Assembly (NCBI GenBank): GCA_022661535.1
Contig: JAKULF010000004.1
Location: forward strand, 558,001 to 622,000
Source of the DNA: Eutypa lata
Taxonomy: Eukaryota > Ascomycota > Sordariomycetes > Xylariales > Diatrypaceae
DNA length: 64,000 bases
Reading direction: 5' to 3'
Made by a program: the position numbers and the translations under genes. Shown here piece after piece: positions 24,901 to 35,900 of this stretch (position 1 is its first letter; every line of letters begins with the position of its first letter). A model generated the notes under the pieces. It was not told the origin of the DNA and did no database searches. It saw nothing but the letters and a program-made list of their open reading frames with translations.

Positions 24901-26145
24901 GTGTTGCTGATGCAGAATGTGGCTTGAAATACCCTCGTCCACACCCCTCACGATACAGAACGGACAGATGCAGAAGGATTTTGTAACAAGAAAAAGAGTG
25001 ATGGAAGAAACGTGACCTAGCGGTAGATAAATGAAGGCTTACTAGTTATCTTCGACAGTCTGTAATTATTGCTCTTAAGATAGTCCTTCCTGCATCGATC
25101 AACCGACTTTATTAATGTGAAAGGTGAACGCAGTCTGCCTACCCATAATCGACCGATAATAACCAAACTGATCGCCCGTTATGACTGAGCAAGACTCCAT
25201 CTCGGATTACCGCCTAAATATGGATGATCTCGAGAGGTACCTGCAAACACTGTTCTCAGGTAACCAGACAATTCAAGTGCTTGTAAGCCTACCCCGTTTA
25301 CTTATATTTCTTCCCTACATAGCTTCTGGTGTAGCTGAACGAAACAAAGCATCAAGAAGGACAGTATTATTAGGTGCTTCCAAGAAAGCTAAGCCCTGTA
25401 TGTAAACTAAAGCTTACTTTAAACTATACTTAAATAACTAATTATGGTAGGTTGAAAAGAAAGCGATTATAAAACATGTCCGATATAGGGGATAACTATA
25501 CGGCTTCGTTGGATCAGATATGGAGGATAACTCTGGCTGAATGATATGGAATTCGAAAGGCTATGTCTAATGATGACACCGACATCATTCCAGGATATCT
25601 AGAAGCTGGGATACGGGGTAATGTGCAACCTCGGAAGCCTCTTTGGCAGGGCCCTGGGCTGATCTGAAGTTGATTGTGTTATCTACCGCTTCATACACAT
25701 GTACGAGGCATGTTGATTTTAATTTTGGAATGGTTTGCTCGGATTCTTGCTTGAATACCTATCGTCTCACAAGCCATCCACTGTTACGCTCACAGGGTAG
25801 ATTTCGCATATTTGGGTAGCACTGCCCCCACTAACGTAGACCACAGCGATCAAGTGCATTCCATAGTATCAGCTTCGCCCACCTGCGAACTGTGCAGGGG
25901 CAAGAGAGTGACATCTGCCCCACTCTTTATCTCACTTTGCCGCATATTTTGGGCAATGGCAAATACCAGACAGACGGTAAGGGCTGATTCTGAAGGAATG
26001 GAATGCTTCGTATACAGTTGGCTCTGATACATTTCATTATATATACCATTGACTCGGAGAAATTGGTAGTGGTATTGTAATAGTCCCTACTCTTCGCTTC
26101 GATGCCCACATTGCCACCACCACCACCATTACTACCACCACCACC
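21940..26145. other. Long intergenic region before the CorA-like gene
   Basis: About 4.2 kb with no supported gene. The SDR promoter should lie in the first few hundred bases. Several short ORFs occur (for example 22741-23130 plus, 23458-23655 minus, 24483-24695 minus), none with a family signature. CCA/ACC trinucleotides (26109-26145) directly precede the CorA-like start codon. Confidence 0.55.
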
Positions 26146-28180
26146 ATGGGATATTACGCCGATTTTGAAAAGTCGTGTGTGAATGCGACGACTTATCCAG
26201 TGAATCTTCTGCGGACGGAGTCATGGAAGCATATTTTAGACAGGTACTGTCAAAAACTGACGGATGCCGAATCATTACAAAGCGAATCCCCAAAGGTGTT
26301 CGATGATAGATACAGGTCCATCTTTATCTTAGATTATTCAGATATTCTACACTGTGAGTAAGCTCCTGCGATCGTTATTGCATATCCAGTTGCACTCTTT
26401 TCTAACCTTAGAACCACCCAGCATTTAAGCTGTCACAAAAATTAGAAACCATCGACCAAGTCAAAGGATTGGTCAACCCGTCTAAAAAAGATCTGCGATG
26501 CCGGTACATGTATGTATCATACCGGAACTGAAGAAGGGTGTCCACCAGAACTGACTGGAATTAGTTTCATCCACGCAAGCTCCTCGCGGTCAGCCCTCGC
26601 ATGTTCGAAAGACCAGTTATTGTATATTTTGACGCATTATCAGGCCATGCCTCCTTTTCTGGACCACGTGCTCTCCTTTTGTGGTCGGGAAGAACCTCAC
26701 TTGCAGGCCTGCTTCAGGTCAGAAGACTATCTTTCTGTAGCCGACCTTGATCTCGCCATTGGAGAGCTTGGTCGGTCTGGAGCACAGGTACAGCATTGTT
26801 TTAATTTAGTAGGTGTTGAGTATGACGAAGGCCAAATCCGTCCATACCTCTATCGCCAAACTGCGGCATACTATTCCTTTGACCCTGTTGAAGGTGTATC
26901 TATGTGGGTCATTCTAAAAGCCAACAAGGTGATACGGAATCGTATACAGCAGGCGGCCGGGTTTCCCCAACAGAATCCAGCGTTAGGCGATCTATCAACT
27001 CCAGAATCATCCTTCTCAGCTTCATTGAATGCTCACTTACTCATTTTGGAGTGGTCCATTGAAAACTGGGATTCACACATTAGTTTCCTGGAGAACAAAA
27101 TGCTGGAATCATCCAGGTTTGTGAAGTACACTCCGGTAGCTGGACTTAAAGAAGATACACACATTGAACAAGGCATATCCAGACGGACAACTTACCATCC
27201 AGGGAATCGTCCAGAGACTCAATCCAGGCAAAACACTGGGCTTCCAAGACAACTCAGTCGCATTTCCACGACCGCGACCTGGGAAAGGTTGGCCGAAGTT
27301 GGGCGGAGACTCCTCATGCCCGCTGCAAGGAAACAGAACAAATCGCAAGATAATGCAGTCACCCCGCAACAGTCCAAGCCCATTTTGAACGACCTGGACC
27401 TAGACACAAGATTTTCATTTGATCAGTTGCAGGCCCTACACCAACTGGCTACTGAACTGGAGGATGGGAATTTGGTCTTGGGCCAGAATCAAAGGGTGAT
27501 CGAAGCGATGATACATCGATTTGAAAGCCTAAAGCGCTCTAGCTTATTTAATTGGCACATCCAGGTTGATAACACGGGCTTTGAGGCATTCTTCCTTCGA
27601 GCTCGGAGGTGCTTACGCGAGCTAGGGAACCACCAAGCTCGTTTGAATGCCCTCCAAGCTGGATTGGAAAAGGACATATCCCTAGTTGGTACCTATTCCC
27701 TTTCGAGTGATGCAGAAATCCTGACCTCCTCGCAGTTTAACGGCATCCTCCAGTACAAGAACATGCGCACAGGCGAATACTTTGCCCACCACGCCAAAGT
27801 CTCGACGGAGAAGACGGAGGAGTTGACGGTGAAGTCGAGACAAGAGACGATCTCCATTCATGTCATCACGATACTGACCCTGATCTTCTTCTCGGGCACC
27901 TTCGTAGCTGTAAGATACCGGCCTGCCATCGTACCTCCGTGACTTGGCTCTGACCGGATGCCAGACGTTCTTTAGCAGTGGCATCATCGACTTCGGGAGC
28001 GGCGCCGAGCGTTTGTGGAACTGGAACACGAAGTGGGGCGCGATGCAGCTGTTCGTTATTGTCTGCGGGCCCCTGAGTACCCTTGTGTTCATCGCGTGGG
28101 CTGTTGCGTACTTCGTGGCAAGGCGCAGGCCGAATGCTGCGGTATCGAACAGTGCATGGGACAAAGAGAATGGAGGGTAG
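26146..28180 (+). CDS. Fungal CorA-like transporter-domain membrane protein
   Basis: Fungus-specific relative of CorA divalent-cation channels. Proposed exons: 26146-26353, 26422-26503, 26565-27684, 27736-27909 and 27965-28180, giving 599 residues. The splice at 26504-26564 (GTACAT, CTGAC branch, TTAG) restores RCRFIHASSSR, a family-like junction. The 51-nt intron 27685-27735 has an unusual GTTGGT donor; it is in frame, so leaving it in only adds 17 residues, but removing it restores the family-like spacing between DISL and GILQYKNM. A large soluble N-terminal region is followed by a helical stalk (HHAKVSTEKTEELT) and two membrane helices: ISIHVITILTLIFFSGTFVA, then about residues 560-580. 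The Gly-Met-Asn signature after helix 1 is replaced by GTFVA, as in other fungal CorA-like proteins, so ion transport is not assured. The start codon has a CACCACCATGG context. Confidence 0.83.
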
Positions 28181-28548
28181 TTGATTAAGAATCGAACCCC
28201 GCCGACAGTAATGATGAATGGGAGTTCCCTAGTCGTATGTATAGACCATGTTGACAGCGTATTATGGAGACAAGTTCTGGGGGCAAGGCCTACCCGTGTA
28301 TCAATAGATATGGATAAAATGAATCTTGTTCTTGGATCTTAAAACTTGCTACTATTAGGTGTTATTACTAACGGAATTGGCAAGGAAATAAAAGAAGGAA
28401 AAGGGGCTGCATGGAACTGATCGTATAGGGGTATAACAAATGGATTCCAATTCGGTTCACTACCATGACTTCTGAAAACCCGAGCCCGTATTCTACACAA
28501 GTTTTAAACCCCCATGCATCGTGTCACTGTTTAGCCATAGCCCTTCCA
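28181..28548. other. Short convergent intergenic region
   Basis: The 3' flanks of the CorA-like gene and of the secreted-protein gene meet here. A minus-strand TTCGAATC-like word at 28191-28199 recalls a tRNA T-arm, but no cloverleaf can be built. Nothing else seen. Confidence 0.6.
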
Positions 28549-28902
28549 TCAGCACGACGCATTGCAATCGGCATCATAGTGACAGGTCGAGGGTCCACCC
28601 ATCAACGGACCGCACGTCGTGCTGAAGATCATCTGGAGGTCATCTTGACAGATAACCTAGGCAGACGATAGTCAGTATGGAAGTGTTCTATTTCATAGTC
28701 GCGCAGCTAATAAGGGGTCTGTCTGTGTGGGGGTGCCATTGATTGCGCTTACCTTGAACCCATCGGGAGTACAGCCGGTCGCGAATCCGTCACAAGAGGA
28801 ATGGATCTCCCCGCTCCAGCACGTCATGCCCCGCGCAGCTAGCGGCGATGCTGCCACCGTGGAGGCGAGAGCGACGACGTAGTAGGCGTAGTTGGGAAGC
28901 AT
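28549..28902 (-). CDS. Small secreted protein with eight cysteines
   Basis: Predicted secreted cysteine-rich protein, 85 residues; function unknown, effector-like in form. Exon 1 is 28753-28902 (50 codons) and exon 2 is 28549-28656 (35 codons plus stop), joined by a 96-nt phase-0 intron with GTAAGC donor, ACTGAC branch and CCTAG acceptor. Residues 1-19 form a signal peptide (YYVVALASTVAAS core), with cleavage likely near Ala-Ser-Pro. The mature part carries Cys28, 37, 44, 53, 65, 75, 81 and 85, an even number suited to four disulfides; the last residue is Cys (DADCNASC). Exon 1 keeps MTCWSGEIHSSC and GFATGCTP. Without the intron, translation stops early in an artificial tail, so ORF finders lose half the cysteines. 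A TATA-like element lies about 165 bases upstream. Alternative: a longer N-terminus from an ATG at 29037, unlikely because it would bury the signal peptide. Confidence 0.78.
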
Positions 28903-31313
28903 CTTGAAGAATTGGCCACTGCTGAGTCTGCTTGAATGTGTTTTTGGTGGTGATCGTTGCTTAGCACTTCTTCGGTCGTTCTGGCGTAGTTGGATAGACT
29001 GGTGCTGATTTGGAGAATAGAGGATCAGAGTAATCAAGTTCTGGACACGTCTTGGTTCAGTAAGTATTTATATTTAACATTTTCCCCCCGGGATCTGCTA
29101 ACCATGTATTCCTAGGCATGTGAGACTCCCTGGGGAGATCTTGCTTTGACCGCCCGCCAGTTAATCCCGTTTGCTAACTACTGGTTGGTCGGGTTACTCG
29201 AGTGTCGGACGACGTTACTTCGGCTCTTCTACCCTCGTACGTTGTAACAAGCTTTTTTTCTCAGTCCGCTTTGGGACGGACGGATGGATGGATGGATGTA
29301 TATGGCAGCTGAGTCCAAAAAATATAGACTGTAGGTAAAAGCGATGTTGTATTTTCTAGGTTCCCACCAGCTTGTCCCGGCCCAGCTAGGACAGCTAAAT
29401 ACTAAGCAACACGGTCGCGCCTACCACAGCTCATATCAGTGTAATGCTGACTTTTGACGTCACCCCAATCGTGGAACAGATCCTGTTATAGCTCCTGCCA
29501 CTCAACTAGGTAGTTATGCGTTCGTCACGGCGACTTCCGCGGAAGCATCATCCTTACTTAACGTGAGAGCCATTGAGGTCAAGCTTCGGGATTTTGATGC
29601 CAAGCCCTGGTCTCATTCTCCTAAGTACGGCAGTCGGGACCTGGACTGCTCGATACATTACCCGCGCAGGATCTAGCGAGATTATACGTAACTTCCAAAC
29701 GCATATTGACCGAAAGTAGTTGATCAATACCGCATGGGGGCATGAACATGAGAAGTACGTATGCCGACTTTCATTTCGACTTGCTGGGACCATTTCCGAC
29801 AAAGGAATCTCGGAGAGGAAGACGATGTAGGGGGACGTTCTCTAAAGCTGGAAGGAGGCTAAGAGATCGGCAGCCGCTGAAAACACGACCCGATTCGGTA
29901 CCTACATAGTGAGCGGCGACTTGCTTACTAAGTTGAAATGCGATTGCCAAGATATATATAGAGTACTGAGTACTACTTACGACTCGGTGACGTTTCAGGA
30001 TGGGGATGAAATTGTTCTATTTGGTTGCAATTGAAGCTGAATAACATGGCGTACAAGCATACTTACACACCGAGTCAGCGTACAATTGGACGTCCTGTGG
30101 CCATGTGTATCTTAGCATATGTTCGAGTCTTGTGATACTGTGATAATTGTTGCTATTGATCTTGACAGAGCCACCGTCGGTGGAAAATCGCATGTGGTCA
30201 AGATGAAATTTACCTTGGAAGTTAACCAACAAACTGACCAACTGCCAGAATAGAACTGTCCCAGCACCACTACGAAGTCCTATCTAAACTCGAGATATCA
30301 GCTGACTGTCCTCTGACAACCCGCAACTAATACACTATTATTAATCTATAGTATTACGAGTTGACTAAGCTTCTGACAGGTCTACACTAGGGTGGTATTG
30401 AGGTTGCGTGAGGCCTGCAAGGGAACACGATGACGTTGTATTGCGACCAAGAACGTAATACGGTGGAGGGCGCGGAAGCTCCAGATTAAGCCGCTGACTG
30501 ACTGCTGGTGTACAGGGCTGGGACGATGACTTAGTCATGAGGTGATATTCGGATTATTTATTACTGGCTATCAAGGCTCGGTATTTGGGTAGCAATTAAA
30601 TTAGACCTCTGTATCAAGAGGCTTACACCATGTAGGCTGTCATTATCCACATGTAAAAAATCTAACAAATCAACATCAGAGACCCTCTGTTCTCCGTCAA
30701 CAACTTTCAGTACAAGTGCAAAATCCATCCATTATCCATTGGTCTAGGCTGCAGTCAGATCCTATCTCCCCTTAGGAGAATCTGTATGCAGCGCAAACAT
30801 GTACATTATTATTGCTTACAGGCCATAGTTTGCTGGCCTCAAAGACCCCCTTTCCCCTTTCTCATCGGATACAAAGGCAGCTAGCTGTAAGGAGAGAAAC
30901 AAATTTCGTGCATCATAGCACATATCTCTCAGTATTGGACCTTGGGAACTTTCTCGCCTATTCGTATCGATTCCGTAGTGCATTTGCCCCCATCCAACAA
31001 GCATATTCGTATATCTTGTAAACTTGTCGAAAGGGTATCTGAAATCAGGGACGGATAACGGAGTCCTGATGCCTGTGATTGATGGTATTCGTAGTTGAGT
31101 GAAACGGAAAGAGTAGAAAGGAAAATAAGAACAAAGTGATGGCATCTCCCCTGTGAAAGTCGGTTGATCATCTGTCGTTCCAAAGTCAGAGTCAAGGTGT
31201 CGTCACAGAATTAATATCACTAAGGGCTTGTTGGAACTTCGTCGGGAAGTGTAGAAAGGGAGCATAATCGACGCAACTGAACTTGCTCCATCATATTGGC
31301 ACGTCCTGCCTGC
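28903..31313. other. Intergenic region after the secreted-protein gene
   Basis: About 2.4 kb. The first 200 bases hold the promoter of the secreted-protein gene. A short GGAT tetranucleotide run is at about 29280-29297. No coding signal or known repeat family recognised. Confidence 0.55.
29065..29076 (-). promoter_or_regulatory. TATA-like element of the secreted-protein gene
   Basis: On the minus strand the sequence reads TAAATATAAATA, about 165 bases before the start codon of the eight-cysteine protein. Position and sequence fit a TATA box; function is inferred. Confidence 0.4.
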
Positions 31314-32918
31314 TCAGGTCTTTGACGCCTTTTTGGAACGCTTCTTATTTTTCTTCTTGTTCTGCGGCTTGGCTCCTGTTGTCAGAGATGGCCACTCCTC
31401 ATCTGCCGGTGGCCCCTCCTCATTCTGGGCGCTATCGGTGGCCTGATCCGGTTGGCCTGAGTCAGTGGCGCTGGTGAGAAATCCAAAACTCTTGAAAAGA
31501 TCGGTCCAGGGGCGGGGTCCCTGAGTCTTGGACGTCTCTTCTGGCAATGCGACCGACGATGCAGTGGGAATTGTGGTTTCGGCGCTAGTGGTATCACTGC
31601 TGACATGAGGAAGAGGAGAAGTATCGTCGGGTAGACTGTTCGACGGCGTATTTTGGGCTTCTTCCTCTGGCTCAGAGTTGTCGAGGGGCGCTGTCGGATT
31701 CTCCACTTGTTTCCTAGCTTGTTTCTTCGCCTTCTTTTTCGCCTTCTTCTCCTGTTGGACTCGAGAACGTTCTAGAGCTCGCGCCACGCCATACGGGTTT
31801 AGAGATTGGATTGACGACTGTACCGATGCCTTCTTGGGACTTTTGTGCTTAGAAGGTACACCTTCTCCCGTAGTAGTATCGAGAGCTGCTTTAGAGGACT
31901 TCCCGTTTTCGCTCGTATGCTCGGGTTTGATCTCGGAATGATCCATGTTGTTGTTGTTGTTATTCTCAGCGCCCTCAGCCAAATCTGCCTTCCAGCGCTC
32001 CATATTCTTAGTAACGAAGTCCTTTTCCAGCTGGTCAATTGTCTCCTTTAATTTGACCTTGGATTTGGTTGGACGCGCATCGGACTGAGCTTTGTCATCA
32101 TCAGATTCATTCCAGAGTTCATCAATCATCTCGTCCAATGTTTGGTCTGGCTTAGCGAAATTGACGACGGAACGGCTGCGAGATGGCGGGGTAAGATACA
32201 CGGAAGAAGGCGAATTGGTTTCAGCATTTGCCCCTATTGCGTCGTCGGAGTCTGTCGTGCCCTCCTCGACAACAATCCAATTGCCGCGGTCGCTCGTGTC
32301 AAATTCTGGAGAACTCGGGACAGAGGTCGCGACTTCCTTGCCCTTCCCTTTGGCATTGTATCCTCCTGAGATATACGGGCCAGCTTCCGACTTAAAATTC
32401 TCTGCCATAGGATTCAGAGCAGGGCGTGATGATGACGATGGGCCACTTGTCGAAACTTCTTTATCTCTAAGCTTGGTTGGCAATGCCGAAGTGAAATCAA
32501 CACCGGCAAAGATCCCAGGGCCACCCGTCAGGTCCTGGCTCTGTGCCTGTTGATATCCCGCCATCCTGCCGGCCTCGAACATACTGTTGAATACTTGGAA
32601 GATAGGCCACTTCCCCTGCCAGCAGTGGACGAGCACTCCCTTGTAGTACTCGTCATACTGGCAGTACCCCTGCCAGGTTGGTGGGGCATGGTAGGGGTGG
32701 AGGAAGCACTCCTTTTGCAAAACGTAGTGGAACTGGAACCTCGTCCCGGACGGACATATCCTCAAAGGAGGATGCATCTCGTCGCATAGTATCATGGCAC
32801 GGCTCCAGCCATGGTGACACTTCACACAGATATAATAATCAATGAGACACATCTTTGGTGACTCGCTGCTGCCGTGTTCTTTCGAAGTCTTGGTTTGGTA
32901 GGAGAAAGAGTATGCCAC
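31314..32918 (-). CDS. Conserved hypothetical protein with Cys/His-rich N-terminus
   Basis: Function unknown. Single exon, up to 534 residues; a second in-frame ATG at 32852 (MCLIDYYICVKC) gives 512 residues and may be the true start, since conservation-like features begin there. The first 110 residues are compact and rich in Cys, His and aromatics: a CVKC pair, HHGWSR, then spaced Cys/His in LCDEMHPPLRIC and ECFLHPYHAPPTW, which could bind zinc. The remainder is long, polar and probably disordered: Ser/Pro/Glu-rich, a run of six Asn near residue 318, a Lys/Arg-rich coiled segment (QQEKKAKKKAKKQARKQ), and a basic Lys-rich tail. Basic clusters suggest nuclear or nucleic-acid contact, but this is inference. 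Antisense ORFs are shadows. Confidence 0.75.
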   Translation of the reverse strand: MAYSFSYQTKTSKEHGSSESPKMCLIDYYICVKCHHGWSRAMILCDEMHPPLRICPSGTRFQFHYVLQKECFLHPYHAPPTWQGYCQYDEYYKGVLVHCWQGKWPIFQVFNSMFEAGRMAGYQQAQSQDLTGGPGIFAGVDFTSALPTKLRDKEVSTSGPSSSSRPALNPMAENFKSEAGPYISGGYNAKGKGKEVATSVPSSPEFDTSDRGNWIVVEEGTTDSDDAIGANAETNSPSSVYLTPPSRSRSVVNFAKPDQTLDEMIDELWNESDDDKAQSDARPTKSKVKLKETIDQLEKDFVTKNMERWKADLAEGAENNNNNNMDHSEIKPEHTSENGKSSKAALDTTTGEGVPSKHKSPKKASVQSSIQSLNPYGVARALERSRVQQEKKAKKKAKKQARKQVENPTAPLDNSEPEEEAQNTPSNSLPDDTSPLPHVSSDTTSAETTIPTASSVALPEETSKTQGPRPWTDLFKSFGFLTSATDSGQPDQATDSAQNEEGPPADEEWPSLTTGAKPQNKKKNKKRSKKASKT

Positions 32919-35900
32919 ACCAGATTATCAAGGTGGAAGAGTATTAGAAGTGCGACAGATGAGTGCTGTCTGTGAATCGAAGGGGAGGTCGTGGGATTTG
33001 CTTCGTGCACAAAGGGTTCGAAATTTTGAGGATGAGCGGTCGGTGATGCAAGATCAGAGAGTTGCTGGTATGGTGAGTATTGTTGTTTATACCATAGTAG
33101 ACAGACGTGTTGGTTGGTTCATGTCGCGTCAGTAACTGTTCGAGTTTGCATGGATCTGATTTGTGTAAGTGTATTGGGTTGGAGAGCATTCAAGTAAATA
33201 CCAATAAGTGTGCAGGAGGATTGGGAAATAATGTACTGGTCACAAATACTGCCTGGGAAATTGGCAAATAATTTGCGACGGTAGGTTGCTCAGGTGGTGG
33301 GTGTTAAGTCTTTTGTCAGGCAACTCTCCAAAAGTGAATTGCTGAGGTTGGCTCATCTGGGGTTCATTGTTGTGAATACAGTCAACACGCTACCCCATGC
33401 AGGTAGATAGATACTGGGCCTTGCAAACTTCAAAGTCTTGGAAAGAGCAGTCCAAAGCGTGGATATCAGGGGTGAAGATCAGACGAAAAATAGTTTCTTG
33501 AGTCAAAACTGAATGGTAGCAATGATTTGCGTGCAGATGAATTGGAACGGCTAGGTAGTCGTTGTTAATCTACGTTGGGTCGCAACCATATGAATTCGAT
33601 CTGATATCTACTGGAGGATCACATTGTCAATTCATCAAAGTGCAGCGTCTTCTAGAGAGTTCCATTGTACTCTAATCATGGAACGCTTCTACCTCAGGAT
33701 CTACATAAGGGCATGCGATAAGATAAGTCTGAGGAGTTAAATTGCCCTCCAAGAGTCAATGCCTGGGGTATTACGTTAATTCAAATTACGTGGCCTATTC
33801 TTTTTTTACGAGATATTTAGATATCTTATTGTTGGACATGTGTATGTTACTTGGCTGTTGATAGAATAAACCCATATCCTAAGTAGATATGCCAATTCCG
33901 AAGTAGAAGTCAGCCCTACTACTATGGAATATGGATAATGTATCGACACTGCCTTAGTAATTATACATAATACTCCAGCCAGACGAACACACAGGGAATT
34001 CACCAACTGGTTTCTAGAATGGTATACGTAGTGCACTATAATTTTTAATGGTGCTTTTATGCCTTGCGTTGATGCTCTAGGAAACTAATTCGTACTATCA
34101 TATTGATACTTTACATTAATACGTACCTAGATACCTAGGTAGTTTACAAAGGTGACCCTAGAGCTCACCTTTTGTTGATGCTGTCTTTGTTGGAGTGTAA
34201 GGCAGTCGCATGTCCCTATCAGTCGCGTCTAACGCGTCTGGACGCCTAAGGAGTGTATCGATACAAGCTCTCCAGGTTTCTTTCCTTGTTAACAAGGAAT
34301 TACTTACCTGATGGATGTATGTGCCTAAGTAAGTACATAAGGTATGTATGGCTAAATACCTGCCTAACAATAGGTAGGCATCTGGTAGTCACTGGGCCAC
34401 ACTAATAACCATCCTTATCGGAATCTCTACCTGGTACTTACCTAAGTTTAGAGCCAGTTATCCGCCTCAAATCGCAGAGAAATTGACTACTCAAACATCC
34501 AGTATATTCCAAAGAAAGATTTATCTAGCGATAGCCTGACTTGACATTGTTCAAAGGTTCATTTGTTATCATTGCAACAGGTCAGCAAAAACTGTGAACC
34601 CCTAAATATTCAACTAAGCACGCACTCAAAAGAAAGAGGCCGTTGAATTAACATATCTTTGTTCATATTATCAACACACCCCTTCGGTTCACTAATTACT
34701 AGCTGTCTTCTAGAACTACTTGGTATCGTTACATCACCAAACAACAATACCTTTCACCTAACCAGACGAGCAACGCTTCGAGAGATATCTACGTCACCAG
34801 AGACAACGACAGAGACGTGGGCCCTAGGATAGACATTGGCGTAGACGCAATACGAAGGAGATGTTAGAAATGGCCGACAAGTTGCAATGGAAGACTATCT
34901 GTGGGCTTTTCAATTTAAGATAGAATATCTTTCTGGTTAGTTAACTTAAACATCACTGGAGAACCTAAAGCCCGCCTTATTGCATTGGATCGTGTGCTGA
35001 CTATTTTAACTAGGCTATACCCAAGGAGTTTCTGTTTAACGATGATCACCGAGATTGGTGGGACGTACCGGTCATATACGAGGATGATATGATGATGTTG
35101 GAAGATCAGCCAGATCCTATTCTGTTATAATTATGGTTTTGGGGACGACAGATTAGGAACGACAGATTGGGAACAAGGAATGCAAAACATGAATCTTGGA
35201 GGGAAAGAAATATTTTGGTAAGCTGGCTTCTATACGTGCCTATGCTCCTTCCAAGATTCACTAGTTCAACAATCCAATGCTGTTGTGGAATCTTGCCCTT
35301 ATTTCTGAAAGCCGAATGGTACCCAGCTTGTCGATTGTGCTGTCGTGTTCTATATTACAGGATAACAGCGTTGTTCAACATTACAAGGGACCTAAAGCAG
35401 GAGAAGAGTTGCTTTAGGAGACAACTTTGACAAGCCATGCCTATGTTACAGTAGTATATTAAAACTGGAATACTAAGAAGAAAGGAGTAGCATGATGGGC
35501 AGCAAGTTGAAAGGAATGTGAGCTCAGGGAAAGACAAACAACAGTGAGTCTTTCAATGCTACAACACCGTATCATCATAACTCCATGACGCTGTTAAATA
35601 TTGCATTGGACTAACAACTACGTATAATAGGACAAGTTGGACTGAGCTTCAAGCACCGTCTAGAACGATCAGTACACCTTTGATGATCGGAAACAGCGAT
35701 AAATTACGTTAAGAGCATTATATGCGGAAGTCGGATTGCGATTGCAGCAAACACGAAAGCGTCACATATCATGTTGTTCCATTTGTAACTTTGTTAATTA
35801 CAACATAAATGCAATCTAGAATGAACGACTTCACAACCAATAGGGTTTTCATATTCCTCTGCTTTTATTATTACGGGAATAATTACAGGCTGCCACGTGT

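Noticed and set aside
28185..28205. TTCGA-containing minus-strand word resembling a tRNA T-loop
   Set aside because: No cloverleaf forms and the word lies at the end of the CorA-like gene's 3' flank.
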